Source: Pseudomonas sp. GM18
GTDB lineage: Bacteria; Pseudomonadota; Gammaproteobacteria; Pseudomonadales; Pseudomonadaceae
Length of the DNA: 46,889 nucleotides
Reading direction: 5' to 3'
Assembly (NCBI RefSeq): GCF_000282195.1
Contig: NZ_AKJT01000126.1
Location: 1 to 46,889 of the forward strand
A program made the position numbers and the translations under genes. Below, in pieces: positions 1 to 8,216 of this stretch; the first letter of the stretch is position 1; the number at the start of each line of letters is the position of its first letter. Below the pieces are notes generated by a model that made no database searches, was not told where the DNA came from, and was given only the letters and a program-made list of their open reading frames with translations.

Positions 1-983
1 GCTACTTCGGCTGCCGCACCGCCGATGGCCGTTTCGACCCGGACCGCTTCGCCGCCCAGGCACAGAACCCGCAAGTGCGGATGATCGAAATCAAAATGAG
101 CCAAGGCGCCAAACCCGGCCATGGCGGGATTCTGCCCAAGCACAAAGTCACCCAGGAAATCGCCGAAACCCGTGGCATCCCGATGGGCGAAGACTGCATT
201 TCGCCGTCGCGCCACAGCGCGTTTTCCACGCCGATCGAAATGATGCACTTCATCGCGCAACTGCGTGAACTGTCCGGCGGCAAACCCGTGGGCTTCAAGT
301 TCTGCCTGGGCCACCCGTGGGAATTCATGGGCATCGCCAAGGCCATGCTGGAAACCGGCATCCTCCCGGACTTCATCGTGGTCGACGGCAAGGAAGGTGG
401 CACCGGCGCCGCCCCCGTGGAGTTCACCGACCACATCGGCGTACCGATGCGCGAGGGCCTGTTGTTCGTGCACAACACCCTGGTGGGCCTGAACCTGCGG
501 GACAAGATCAAACTAGGCGCCAGCGGCAAAATCGTCAGCGCCTTCGACATCGCCAGCGTCCTGGCCATCGGCGCCGACTGGGCCAACTCGGCGCGTGGCT
601 TCATGTTCGCCATCGGCTGCATCCAGTCGCAAAGCTGCCACACCAACAAATGCCCGACCGGCGTCGCCACTCAGGACACCCTGCGCCAACGCGCGCTGGT
701 CGTTCCGGACAAGGCCCAGCGCGTGTACAACTTCCATCGCAATACGCTGAAGGCCCTGGCCGAAATGCTCGCCGCCGCAGGTCTCGATCATCCTTCACAG
801 CTGTCGGCCAAGCATCTGGTACGACGCATGTCGGCGACCGAAATCAAACTGTTCTCGCAGTTGCATGTGTTCTTGAAACCGGGGGAGTTGCTCACCGGTG
901 AAGTGAACGGCGAGTTTTACTCGCGGATGTGGCAGATGGCGCGGGCGGACAGTTTTGAGCCTAATGATGCGGCTGCCGCATAG
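1..983 (+). CDS. FMN-binding glutamate synthase family protein (5' end missing)
   Basis: The reading frame is open from base 3 and ends at TAG 981-983, so only the C-terminal part (about 326 residues) is present. It matches the FMN/iron-sulfur synthase domain of glutamate synthase large subunits: KMSQGAKPGHGG, then VDGKEGGTGAAP in the FMN barrel, and a cysteine cluster C-x5-C-x4-C (GCIQSQSCHTNKCPTG) that in GltB ligates the [3Fe-4S] cluster, followed by GVATQD. Family knowledge: stand-alone proteins of this type are annotated as glutamate synthase-related oxidoreductases; they lack the N-terminal glutaminase domain of GltB, but the missing 5' part prevents checking that here. No partner small subunit follows. 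The last 23 bases overlap the 3' end of the convergent glycosyltransferase gene. The true substrate is unknown; the family call is firm. Confidence 0.9.
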   Translation, partial: YFGCRTADGRFDPDRFAAQAQNPQVRMIEIKMSQGAKPGHGGILPKHKVTQEIAETRGIPMGEDCISPSRHSAFSTPIEMMHFIAQLRELSGGKPVGFKFCLGHPWEFMGIAKAMLETGILPDFIVVDGKEGGTGAAPVEFTDHIGVPMREGLLFVHNTLVGLNLRDKIKLGASGKIVSAFDIASVLAIGADWANSARGFMFAIGCIQSQSCHTNKCPTGVATQDTLRQRALVVPDKAQRVYNFHRNTLKALAEMLAAAGLDHPSQLSAKHLVRRMSATEIKLFSQLHVFLKPGELLTGEVNGEFYSRMWQMARADSFEPNDAAAA

Positions 984-2553
984 AGTGTGTTTGCGCGCCA
1001 ATCTCAGGGATTGGCGCGTCCTCCACGATGAACAAACGAGCCTCACTGTCCCCTTCCCTTAGCGTCAGCACCTGTTTCCAGTCTCTGGGAAACAAGGCGT
1101 CATGTTCAGGACGAGCCGTACCCGTTACCCACCAGACTCTCCTGGTATTCAGCTTCAGGGTCGAAAAATCGTTGAAGAAAATCGAGTGCAGGTGGCGGGG
1201 AATGAGTGCCCAGCCACCGTATTCGGCGGTTCCCCACAGGGTGCCGGTCGCTGTTTTGAAGACGTATAGCCTCGGCTGAATGCCTGTCGAGTTGTAGTAC
1301 ATGAACGGCAAGTACCAATACAGGTTATCCACAACGATTTCGTCACCCGGATGGGCTTCACGGCCGAGGCCGGCGACCACGGCATCCAGCTTCGCGTCTC
1401 TGCGAATACTGGTGCCGTTCATCTCATCCGTTTGTGCGTAAATCGCCGACAGCCCGTGGAGTTCCACCAACACAATAAAAACCATGGCGACAGCAGCGAG
1501 GGCGGCGTGGCGGTGGCTCAATTCGTCCAGCGCGAGCGCAACGATAAGGGGCAACGCAGCGGCGGCGAACACCAGGTACCGGGCATTGAAAACCGGAACG
1601 ATCAGCGACACCAGAAACACGGTCAGCGCCGGCACAAAAAAATAGCCCACCAGCAAAATGCTGAAGGGTCGCTCATTGTGTGCCTTGAGCAGTACCGCAG
1701 CGGCGCAGACAAGGATCAAGACCAAGGGAGTCATGCGCCATAAGTTACTGGGCGAACCTTCCATCACCACCAGTTGCCAAACGAAAGTCAGCACCGTTGG
1801 CCAGGTGAGCGGCGGTATCCATTCGAGCCCGTCCATTCGCAATAATTGACTGATGAGAGGCGGTGCCCACGGCAGGTACAACACGACGATGGCACTGTTG
1901 GCCTGTATCCACGCACGTACGGGTACCGTGCCCTGGACCATGCGCACTCGCCACCAAAAAAGCCAATGCACCAACACGCACAATGCGGCGAAGTAGTGCG
2001 TGTAGAAAGCCGCCGTCATCAGCAGCACGTAAAAGACCGGGTAACGCTGTTGATCCGGCGCCTTGACCCAGCACACCAGCGCCACGGTCGCGCCCATCAG
2101 CCAGAACCCCAGCAAGGTGTACATTCGTACTTCCTGGCTGTAGCGCACCGATATCGGCAGCAACGCCAACAACAATGCTGCGATCCAGGTCGCCCTTCGC
2201 GTCGCCAACAGGCTCATCAATTTAATGCCCAGCAACAGCGTGCCGACATCGGCCAGTGCACTCAGGGACCGCGCAGACAACACGCCATGGCCGAACAGCA
2301 ACATCCAGTAATGCAGCAAGACATAGTAAAGCGGCGGATGAACATCCCGAGCCGTCGTGGCCCAGATGTACGCAGGCGAGCCCTCGGCCAGCAGTATGCT
2401 GTAGGCCTCGTCGTACCAGATGACCGGCACGGTGATGACGTGAAACCTGGCGAACAGCGCGATCGCCAGCACCGCCAGCAGACCGGCCCCTTCGGCCACC
2501 CTGGATGGAACGCTTTTGAGATCGATCGAAGAGGCGCTCACCGGTTTCACCAC
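961..2553 (-). CDS. Glycosyltransferase family 39-type (ArnT/PMT-like) membrane protein
   Basis: A 530-residue polytopic membrane protein with about ten or more hydrophobic segments. The N-terminal region has the GT-C signature of lipid-linked sugar transferases: an acidic pair D48-E49 in WYDEAYS after the first membrane helix and HPPLYY at about residue 72, as in ArnT and protein mannosyltransferases, where the acidic residue in the first periplasmic loop is catalytic. Such enzymes move a sugar from a polyprenyl-phosphate donor to a periplasmic glycan, lipid or protein. It is the last gene of the operon with the GtrB-like and GtrII-like genes; the listed GTG start overlaps the upstream gene by 7 bases, and a second GTG at 2550 would give the common 4-base GTGA overlap and may be the true start. 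The acceptor cannot be read from sequence. Confidence 0.8.
   Translation of the reverse strand: MVKPVSASSIDLKSVPSRVAEGAGLLAVLAIALFARFHVITVPVIWYDEAYSILLAEGSPAYIWATTARDVHPPLYYVLLHYWMLLFGHGVLSARSLSALADVGTLLLGIKLMSLLATRRATWIAALLLALLPISVRYSQEVRMYTLLGFWLMGATVALVCWVKAPDQQRYPVFYVLLMTAAFYTHYFAALCVLVHWLFWWRVRMVQGTVPVRAWIQANSAIVVLYLPWAPPLISQLLRMDGLEWIPPLTWPTVLTFVWQLVVMEGSPSNLWRMTPLVLILVCAAAVLLKAHNERPFSILLVGYFFVPALTVFLVSLIVPVFNARYLVFAAAALPLIVALALDELSHRHAALAAVAMVFIVLVELHGLSAIYAQTDEMNGTSIRRDAKLDAVVAGLGREAHPGDEIVVDNLYWYLPFMYYNSTGIQPRLYVFKTATGTLWGTAEYGGWALIPRHLHSIFFNDFSTLKLNTRRVWWVTGTARPEHDALFPRDWKQVLTLREGDSEARLFIVEDAPIPEIGAQTHSMRQPHH
994..1018 (+). terminator. Hairpin just after the glutamate synthase-like gene, inside the opposing coding sequence
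   Basis: A perfect 10-bp stem, CGCGCCAATC (994-1003) and GATTGGCGCG (1009-1018), with a 5-base loop, starts 10 bases after the TAG of the plus-strand gene. It has no T-run, so intrinsic termination is only possible. It lies within the coding sequence of the convergent gene, where it encodes the residues A-P-I-P-E-I-G-A near the C-terminus. Confidence 0.4.
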
Positions 2554-4055
2554 GCAAGCGCGGCGATCGGCGTCGGCTCTTTCATCACGATGAAACCGTA
2601 GTCACCCAACAGATAAAGGTTGTAGAACTTGCTCTCCACCAGCGGTGGATAACCCTGATAACCCACCAGCGTCGCATTGCGTCGCTCCCTCTCCGCGACC
2701 ACGTTGGTGATGCCCGCTTTCGGCAGGTTTTCCGCCAGCATGTAGAAATTGATGTTCAGCAAATAATGCAAAACCGGCATCTGCTTGAACGAGCCCGCAG
2801 CCTCCACCAGCCAGTGATCGGAATAACTCACCGACATGTAAATGCGCTTGGCCTCGCGCAGTTGCCGATGGGATGCAATGTCATGCCCCAGGGAAAACAA
2901 CGCGCTGGAGGCAAAGGTGTTCTGCACCGCCAGCACCCGGCCATAGGCGTAGGACAGCGAAAGCATGGCCAACAGAGGAACCATCAACAGCAGCGTCAGC
3001 CGCTCATGAATGCGTGCCAGCGCCAGATGGCTTAAATAGAACAGCAGCACCAACAGCACCGCGAACCCCATCAGAGTTCTGGCGCCTTCATTGAAATCCC
3101 GGAAAAACAGCACGGTCCCCGACACCAGCAAGATCACGGCCGGCACGCTCAGCACACACGCCAGGCCCATCAGCACTTTTTTCAACGCCGTGTCCTGGCG
3201 TGCCACCACGTTCCCGGCCAGCCGGACGCAGCCCGCGATGGCACACAACAGCAGCACGGCGGACACCCAGACGAATCCCCCGTGAAACAGCAGAGCGACT
3301 TTTTCCAGCACGCGGCCGATGTTGATTTCCAGCTGCAGCCAGGGCGCTGCCGCCCAGTTCAGGAACAAGGCGCGGTTCTGATTCATGTACGGATAAGCCG
3401 TGACGCTGTAGATCAACCCGCCGAGCACCACCTGCGCGATTTTCCAGCCGATCAACTCGCACCATTGCGGCCAGGCCCATTTGTCATTCGCGCCCCTGAG
3501 CAGTTCCAGGCAACACAGGCCCAGAAACACATTCAGGCTCACCTGATAGAGCCCCAGCGCCAGTGCAATCAGGAAGGCCGGCACCAGCCATTGCAGGATG
3601 CGCGAAGGATGACGAAACGTGATCGCGTAGATCACCGCCACCAGGCTCAAGGCATTGGCCGGCCCGTCGTATTGATACGACAGGTTCTGCAGAAAGAACG
3701 GGTTGTACCAGAGCGGCAACACCACCAGGCAGCAGGATATCGTCGGCTGCGGGTAGTAGTGGAACGTCAGGCTGGTCAACGCAAAGGCCATGGCCAGCGT
3801 GGCGATCAACAGCGGCAACGGAAAGATGTTCAGTGCGGCATCGCTGAAGGTCAGCGCGTTGTAGAACAGCTCGGTGAACATCCGTCCTTGCTCCGCCCAG
3901 GCAGTACCGGCCGACAGCGAGCGCCAGTTGTCATCGATGTAGGGATAGTCCGCAAGGATCAGCGGAATGACATAAATCAGGGCTGCGATCAGGAAAAACA
4001 GCCAGACCCGACGACGCCCGATTTCGCCGCTGAAAAAATCGCTCAATCTGCCCAT
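2547..4055 (-). CDS. GtrII-type glucosyltransferase membrane protein
   Basis: A 502-residue multi-spanning protein with a short cytoplasmic N-terminus, a first helix and then ADYPYIDDNWRSL, with the acidic pair D41-D42 in the first periplasmic loop. This and the hydrophobic layout (about ten helices, soluble C-terminal tail) fit the GtrII family (serotype-converting glucosyltransferases of Shigella phages and their chromosomal relatives). The expected role is to take glucose from undecaprenyl-phosphate-glucose, made by the GtrB-like neighbour, and attach it to LPS O-antigen or another surface glycan on the periplasmic side. Its ATG lies one base after the TAG of the upstream gene, so translation is probably coupled. 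The glycan acceptor is unknown. Confidence 0.82.
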   Translation of the reverse strand: MGRLSDFFSGEIGRRRVWLFFLIAALIYVIPLILADYPYIDDNWRSLSAGTAWAEQGRMFTELFYNALTFSDAALNIFPLPLLIATLAMAFALTSLTFHYYPQPTISCCLVVLPLWYNPFFLQNLSYQYDGPANALSLVAVIYAITFRHPSRILQWLVPAFLIALALGLYQVSLNVFLGLCCLELLRGANDKWAWPQWCELIGWKIAQVVLGGLIYSVTAYPYMNQNRALFLNWAAAPWLQLEINIGRVLEKVALLFHGGFVWVSAVLLLCAIAGCVRLAGNVVARQDTALKKVLMGLACVLSVPAVILLVSGTVLFFRDFNEGARTLMGFAVLLVLLFYLSHLALARIHERLTLLLMVPLLAMLSLSYAYGRVLAVQNTFASSALFSLGHDIASHRQLREAKRIYMSVSYSDHWLVEAAGSFKQMPVLHYLLNINFYMLAENLPKAGITNVVAERERRNATLVGYQGYPPLVESKFYNLYLLGDYGFIVMKEPTPIAALAW

Positions 4056-4056
4056 G

Positions 4057-4998
4057 CTAAAGCCCGATCCGGTCTTTGCCGCCGATGACGTCTTTGATCA
4101 CATACCGGGGCCGATGCTTGGCTTCGATGTAAATGCGACCGACATACTCACCAAGAATGCCGATGCCGATCAGTTGCACACCGCCGAGAAACAATATGGC
4201 CGTCATCAACGAAGGGTAACCGGGGACGCTGTTGCCGAAGAAAATCTTGTCCAGCACCATGTACACCGCATACAGCACCGCGAAGATTGAAATGCCGCCA
4301 CCGATGTAAGTCCACAATTGCAAGGGTACGGTGCTGAACGAGGTAATGCCTTCCAGCGCCAGGTTCCACAGCTTCCAGCCATTGAATTTGCTGCGTCCCG
4401 CCACTCGCTGGGCCCGCTCGTACTCCACCACCACGGTGGTGAAACCGGCCCACGACAGAACGCCCTTCATGAACAACTGATGCTCGGGAAGTGCGCGAAT
4501 CACATTGACCACCTTACGGTCCATGAGCCGGAAATCCCCGACGTTCTCTTCGATACGGGTGTAGGAAATCCTGTTCAGCAGGTGGTAGAACATTGCCGCG
4601 CTGTGGCGTTTCAGATAACCGTCGCTGGCCCGATCCCGGCGTTTGGCGAGTACCACATCGGCACCCTTCTGCCACTCGGCAATCAACCGCGGGATGACGC
4701 TGATCGGATCCTGCAGGTCCACGTCCATGGGGATCACCGCATCGCCGGTGGCGTATTCCAGCCCGGCAAACAACGCCGGCTCCTTGCCGAAGTTGCGCGA
4801 GAAATTGATCAGCAATACCTGTTCATCGACCTGGGCCAGCGCCTTGGCCTGCTCAGCCGTCTGGTCGGTACTGCCGTCGTTGATGAACACGATCTCGACT
4901 TCATAAGGGTCAAGTTTCAACTCACGGCGCACCGCTTGGTGGAACAGACTGATCGCCTGCTCTTCGTTAAATACCGGAACGATCAGCGAAACCTTCAC
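4057..4998 (-). CDS. GtrB-like bactoprenol glucosyltransferase (GT2 family)
   Basis: A 313-residue family 2 glycosyltransferase. The GT-A fold begins at once (VSLIVPVFNEE), with the FINDGSTD motif at about 39-46 and the metal-binding MDVDLQDP at 91-98. The C-terminal part carries RVAGRSKF and two membrane helices (about 228-250 and 262-285), ending in EYVGRIYIEAK, the layout of GtrB/DPM1-type enzymes that charge undecaprenyl phosphate with a sugar nucleotide, usually UDP-glucose, on the cytoplasmic face. Translation starts at GTG 4998, with a good AGGAG eight bases upstream. It is first in the minus-strand operon. The small GtrA flippase that usually accompanies GtrB is not visible here. Confidence 0.9.
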   Translation of the reverse strand: MKVSLIVPVFNEEQAISLFHQAVRRELKLDPYEVEIVFINDGSTDQTAEQAKALAQVDEQVLLINFSRNFGKEPALFAGLEYATGDAVIPMDVDLQDPISVIPRLIAEWQKGADVVLAKRRDRASDGYLKRHSAAMFYHLLNRISYTRIEENVGDFRLMDRKVVNVIRALPEHQLFMKGVLSWAGFTTVVVEYERAQRVAGRSKFNGWKLWNLALEGITSFSTVPLQLWTYIGGGISIFAVLYAVYMVLDKIFFGNSVPGYPSLMTAILFLGGVQLIGIGILGEYVGRIYIEAKHRPRYVIKDVIGGKDRIGL

Positions 4999-5222
4999 GT
5001 TTCACACTCCTGAGAACCGAAGTGTAGATGCTCGCCAGATGCCATCATGGGGAGTTCTGGTGCGCGAACAGTCCGGCAGACCGACGGCCACGCCGTTCGA
5101 TCCGTTCGCTATAAGCAGCTGAGACATTCGGTAATATCCAGCCTTTTGCAATTACCGGTGAATCACGGCACCCTGCGCGCCGCTCGCTCCTACCCAACAA
5201 CCCCGTTCAAGAGCCCGCCTTC

Positions 5223-6344
5223 ATGACGTCTGGACGCGATCACCGAATCGACTTTTTCCGCGGCCTGGCCCTGATTTTCATCTTCTGGGACCACGTGCCA
5301 CAGAACCCGCTCGCGCAGTTCACGGTGCGTAACTTTGGCTTCAGCGATGCGGCGGAGATTTTCGTGTTCCTGGCCGGTTACGCGGCCGTACTGGCCTACG
5401 GCAAGATCGCTCGGCGCGACGGGTTCATGGTCGCCACGGTGAAAATCCTGCGACGCGCCTGGGTGCTCTATGTGGTGCATATCTTTTTGCTGGCGCTGCT
5501 GATGGGCATCGTGTTTTTCGCCAACAGCCACGTGGAAACCCGCGATCTGGTACAGGAAATGGGCTTGCAGTATTTCCTGAGCCATCCGCAGCAGGCGTTG
5601 ATGGATGAGTTGCTGCTGCGCTTCAAGCCAAACCTGATGGACCCGTTGCCGCTGTACATTCTGTTGTTGCTCGGCCTGCCGCTGGTACTGCCGATGCTGC
5701 TGCGCAAGGCTGAATACGTGGTGGGGCTGTCGGTGCTGTTGTATCTGCTGGCGCCATGGCTGCAGTGGAACCTGGCGGGTACCGACGGAGGCGTGTGGTT
5801 TTTCAATCCGATGGCCTGGCAGTTGCTGTTTATTCTCGGGGGCGCGGCGGCGATTCACGGACAAAGGCCTCGGGCACCGCAACCCCGACCGCTGACTCGG
5901 CAGCCGGTTTTCATCGCGGCTCTGACCTATCTGGTGATGACCGGGATGATCGCGCTGTCGTGGAAATGGCCGACCGTGCATGACGCGTTCATGCCCCAAT
6001 GGCTCGGCGAATGGCTCTATCCGATCAGCAAGACCAACCTCTCGCCGGCGCGCCTGCTGCACTTCCTCGCCCTCGCCTACGTCACCGCCAGGTTGTTGCC
6101 GGACACGGGCTGGACGCAACACTGGCTGGCGCGACAAAGCTGTCGCATGGGCCGATATTCTCTGGAGGTGTTTTGTTTTGGTGTGTTGCTGGCGCCGTTG
6201 GCGGACATGCTCAATGCCTTGGGCGGGAACGTATTGGCGATGCAGCTATTCAGCGCGATGCTGGGGGTCGGGTTGATGGCATTGCTGGGGGCCTGGCTGG
6301 ATTTCAACAAGCGGTTGAATCGCGCGATGGTGGTGGCAGCTTAA
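5223..6344 (+). CDS. opgC: OpgC domain-containing membrane protein
   Basis: A 373-residue integral membrane protein with about ten hydrophobic segments. The start, DHRIDFFRGLALIFIFWDHV, and the following region FSDAAEIFVFLAGYAA are characteristic of the OpgC family. OpgC proteins are inner-membrane acyltransferases; the characterised E. coli and Rhodobacter members transfer succinyl groups onto osmoregulated periplasmic glucans. The opgGH biosynthesis genes are not in the window, so the acceptor glucan in this organism is inferred. The gene is divergent from the glycosyltransferase operon (about 220 bases between starts) and ends just before a bidirectional hairpin at 6369-6395. No strong Shine-Dalgarno precedes the ATG. 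Confidence 0.85.
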   Translation: MTSGRDHRIDFFRGLALIFIFWDHVPQNPLAQFTVRNFGFSDAAEIFVFLAGYAAVLAYGKIARRDGFMVATVKILRRAWVLYVVHIFLLALLMGIVFFANSHVETRDLVQEMGLQYFLSHPQQALMDELLLRFKPNLMDPLPLYILLLLGLPLVLPMLLRKAEYVVGLSVLLYLLAPWLQWNLAGTDGGVWFFNPMAWQLLFILGGAAAIHGQRPRAPQPRPLTRQPVFIAALTYLVMTGMIALSWKWPTVHDAFMPQWLGEWLYPISKTNLSPARLLHFLALAYVTARLLPDTGWTQHWLARQSCRMGRYSLEVFCFGVLLAPLADMLNALGGNVLAMQLFSAMLGVGLMALLGAWLDFNKRLNRAMVVAA

Positions 6345-6368
6345 AAGCAAAAGATCTTCCAAATGCAA

Positions 6369-6395
6369 AAGCCCCGATCATTCTGACCGGGGCTT
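6369..6395. terminator. Bidirectional terminator between opgC and the permease gene
   Basis: Perfect 8-bp arms AAGCCCCG (6369-6376) and CGGGGCTT (6388-6395) flank an 11-base loop between two convergent genes. The A-rich stretch 6359-6370 supplies a T-run for minus-strand transcripts; the plus-strand tail is only weakly T-rich. Confidence 0.7.
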
Positions 6396-6416
6396 GTGTA
6401 TGGCTGGCGCTACAAC

Positions 6417-7838
6417 TTACGAAACCGAACGCACCGCGCCTTGCGGCACATGGGTCGGCTGCAGCTTGAACACGTAGAACAACACCGTCAGCAATACCAG
6501 GAAAGCAGGCCCGACATACAGCGCCACACGGGTATCCGGGAAGTACGCCATCAGGCCGACCACCAGCACCAGGAAGGCCAGCGCCAGATAGGAACTGACC
6601 GGGTACAGCCACATGCGGTATTTCAGGCCGGCACGTTCGCTGGCGCTCAGGCCTTTGCGGAACTTGAGTTGGGCCAGCAGGATCATCGCCCAGGTCCAGA
6701 TCGCGCCGAAGGTGGCAATCGCAGTGACCCAGACGAAGACCTTCTCAGGCACCAGGTAGTTGAGCAATACGCCCAGCAGCAAGGCACCGATCGACAGCAG
6801 CAACGCGCGACGGGGCACGCCGTTGTTCGACGTCTTGGCGAAACCGGCCGGGGCCTGGCCGTTCTGCGCCAGGCTGTAGAGCATGCGCCCGGTGCTGAAG
6901 ATGCCGCCGTTGCAGGACGACAACGCCGCGGTGATCACCACGAAGTTGATGATGCCGGCGGCGGTCTTGATGCCCAGACGCTCGAAGGTCATCACGAACG
7001 GGCTGCCCTGGGTGCCGATGGCGTTCCACGGGTAGATCGACAGAATCACGAACAGGGCGCCGACGTAGAACAGCAGAATCCGCCAGAACACCGAGCCGAT
7101 CGCGTTGGGGATGGTCTTCTGCGGGTTCTTCGCTTCACCAGCGGTCAGCCCAATCATCTCGACGCCGAGGTAGGCGAACATCACCATTTGCAGGGACATC
7201 AGCACGCCTTGCACGCCGTTGGGCATGAAGCCGCCGTGGGCCCAGAGATTGGAAATCCCCAAGGCGACGCCGTCGTTGCCGAAGCCGAACGCGATCACGC
7301 CGATACCGCCGACAACCATCGCAATGATGGTGACGATCTTGATCAGGGCGAACCAGAATTCGAACTCACCGAAGGCTTTCACCGCGATCAGGTTGATCGA
7401 GCCCATGCTGACCAACGCGGCGAGTGCCCAGATCCAGCGCGGCACGTCGGGGAACCAGATGCCCATGTACACCGCCACCGCGGTGATTTCCGCAACGCAG
7501 GTCACCAACCACAGGAACCAGTAGTTCCAGCCGGTCAGAAAGCCCGCCAAAGGCCCGAGGTAATCCTGGGCATAACGGCTGAACGAGCCGGCGACCGGGT
7601 TGTGCACGGCCATCTCGCCGAGGGCGCGCATGATCACCAGGATCGCCAGACCACCGATGATGTAGGAGAGCATGATGGCCGGGCCGGCCATTTCGATGGC
7701 CTTGGCCGAACCGAGGAACAGGCCGACGCCGATGCAGGCACCGAGCGCCATCAAGCGAATATGCCGTTCGCCGAGTTCGCGTTTAAGCGGGCCGCCCTGA
7801 GCGGTCTCGCCGTGAGGCAGGTGATTGCCGACAGGCAT
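6417..7838 (-). CDS. APC-family amino acid permease (ProY/AapA-like)
   Basis: A 473-residue transporter with the 12-helix plan of the amino acid-polyamine-organocation superfamily. The N-terminus LKRELGERHIRLMALGACIG followed by GVGLFLGSAKAIEMAGPA, RALGEMAVHNPVAGSF, GEFEFWFALIK and ITAGEAKNP-like LTAGEAKNPQK is close to proton-driven permeases such as E. coli ProY and YifK. It should import a neutral amino acid across the inner membrane; which one cannot be decided, and proline, alanine, glycine or histidine are all possible. The ATG is preceded by AAGGAGG at a normal distance. Directly upstream of that Shine-Dalgarno is a perfect A-rich AAnAAnAA (Crc/Hfq-type) motif, suggesting catabolite repression. 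It is monocistronic and convergent with opgC. Confidence 0.88.
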   Translation of the reverse strand: MPVGNHLPHGETAQGGPLKRELGERHIRLMALGACIGVGLFLGSAKAIEMAGPAIMLSYIIGGLAILVIMRALGEMAVHNPVAGSFSRYAQDYLGPLAGFLTGWNYWFLWLVTCVAEITAVAVYMGIWFPDVPRWIWALAALVSMGSINLIAVKAFGEFEFWFALIKIVTIIAMVVGGIGVIAFGFGNDGVALGISNLWAHGGFMPNGVQGVLMSLQMVMFAYLGVEMIGLTAGEAKNPQKTIPNAIGSVFWRILLFYVGALFVILSIYPWNAIGTQGSPFVMTFERLGIKTAAGIINFVVITAALSSCNGGIFSTGRMLYSLAQNGQAPAGFAKTSNNGVPRRALLLSIGALLLGVLLNYLVPEKVFVWVTAIATFGAIWTWAMILLAQLKFRKGLSASERAGLKYRMWLYPVSSYLALAFLVLVVGLMAYFPDTRVALYVGPAFLVLLTVLFYVFKLQPTHVPQGAVRSVS

Positions 7839-7853
7839 AGGGGTACAACCTCC

Positions 7854-7861
7854 TTGTTATT
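7854..7861 (-). promoter_or_regulatory. Crc/Hfq-type A-rich motif at the permease ribosome binding site
   Basis: On the minus strand the leader reads AATAACAA directly followed by GGAGG. AATAACAA fits the AAnAAnAA consensus through which Hfq and Crc block translation of catabolic and transport genes in Pseudomonas (established knowledge). Its position touching the Shine-Dalgarno is the expected one; binding itself is inferred. Confidence 0.55.
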
Positions 7862-7942
7862 GGATATGACCACCGAGTGTCGAAGCACCGACCGATAAGC
7901 CAGTGCTTGCCTGAAACCGGACCTGCTTCGTGGGCAGAACCG

Positions 7943-7966
7943 TCTTGCAGGACAAAACCTGCAAGA
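7943..7966. repeat. Perfect 9-bp inverted repeat in the permease leader
   Basis: TCTTGCAGG (7943-7951) and CCTGCAAGA (7958-7966) are exact reverse complements separated by ACAAAA. It lies about 105 bases upstream of the permease ATG and could be an operator or an RNA hairpin in the leader. No downstream T-run follows on the minus strand. Confidence 0.5.
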
Positions 7967-8119
7967 TCAGCGGGGCGTGCAGTATAAAAAGCTCGCGACA
8001 GGGTTTTTCACTGTATACATCGCAACATTCAGCGAGAGCTCTCGGGAAAAGCCCGGTTTGCGGAGGGGCATTAACTGGCTTTCCCCGCGTTTACTCGCGG
8101 CTGAAACGGCGCCGAGTAT

Positions 8120-8136
8120 TGCACAGCATTGGTGCA
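8120..8136. promoter_or_regulatory. Candidate NtrC binding site
   Basis: TGCACAGCATTGGTGCA has both TGCAC and GGTGCA half sites at the 17-bp spacing of the NtrC box consensus (TGCACCAnnnTGGTGCA), with two mismatches in the centre. It lies about 280 bases upstream of the permease and 310 upstream of the penicillin-binding protein. I could not find a well-spaced GG-N10-GC sigma-54 promoter on either strand nearby, so target and function are unsure. Confidence 0.4.
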
Positions 8137-8216
8137 TCGTCATGCCCCCGCCCAAGCAAGATTTGCTTCACGATGGCTCTATTTCAAGCCTTTCTAGCAA
8201 CTACACCACCCGCTGC

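Noticed and set aside
6396..7898. 500-codon open frame antisense to the permease
   Set aside because: Shadow frame rich in Gln, His, Asp and Arg; the minus-strand permease is clearly the real gene.
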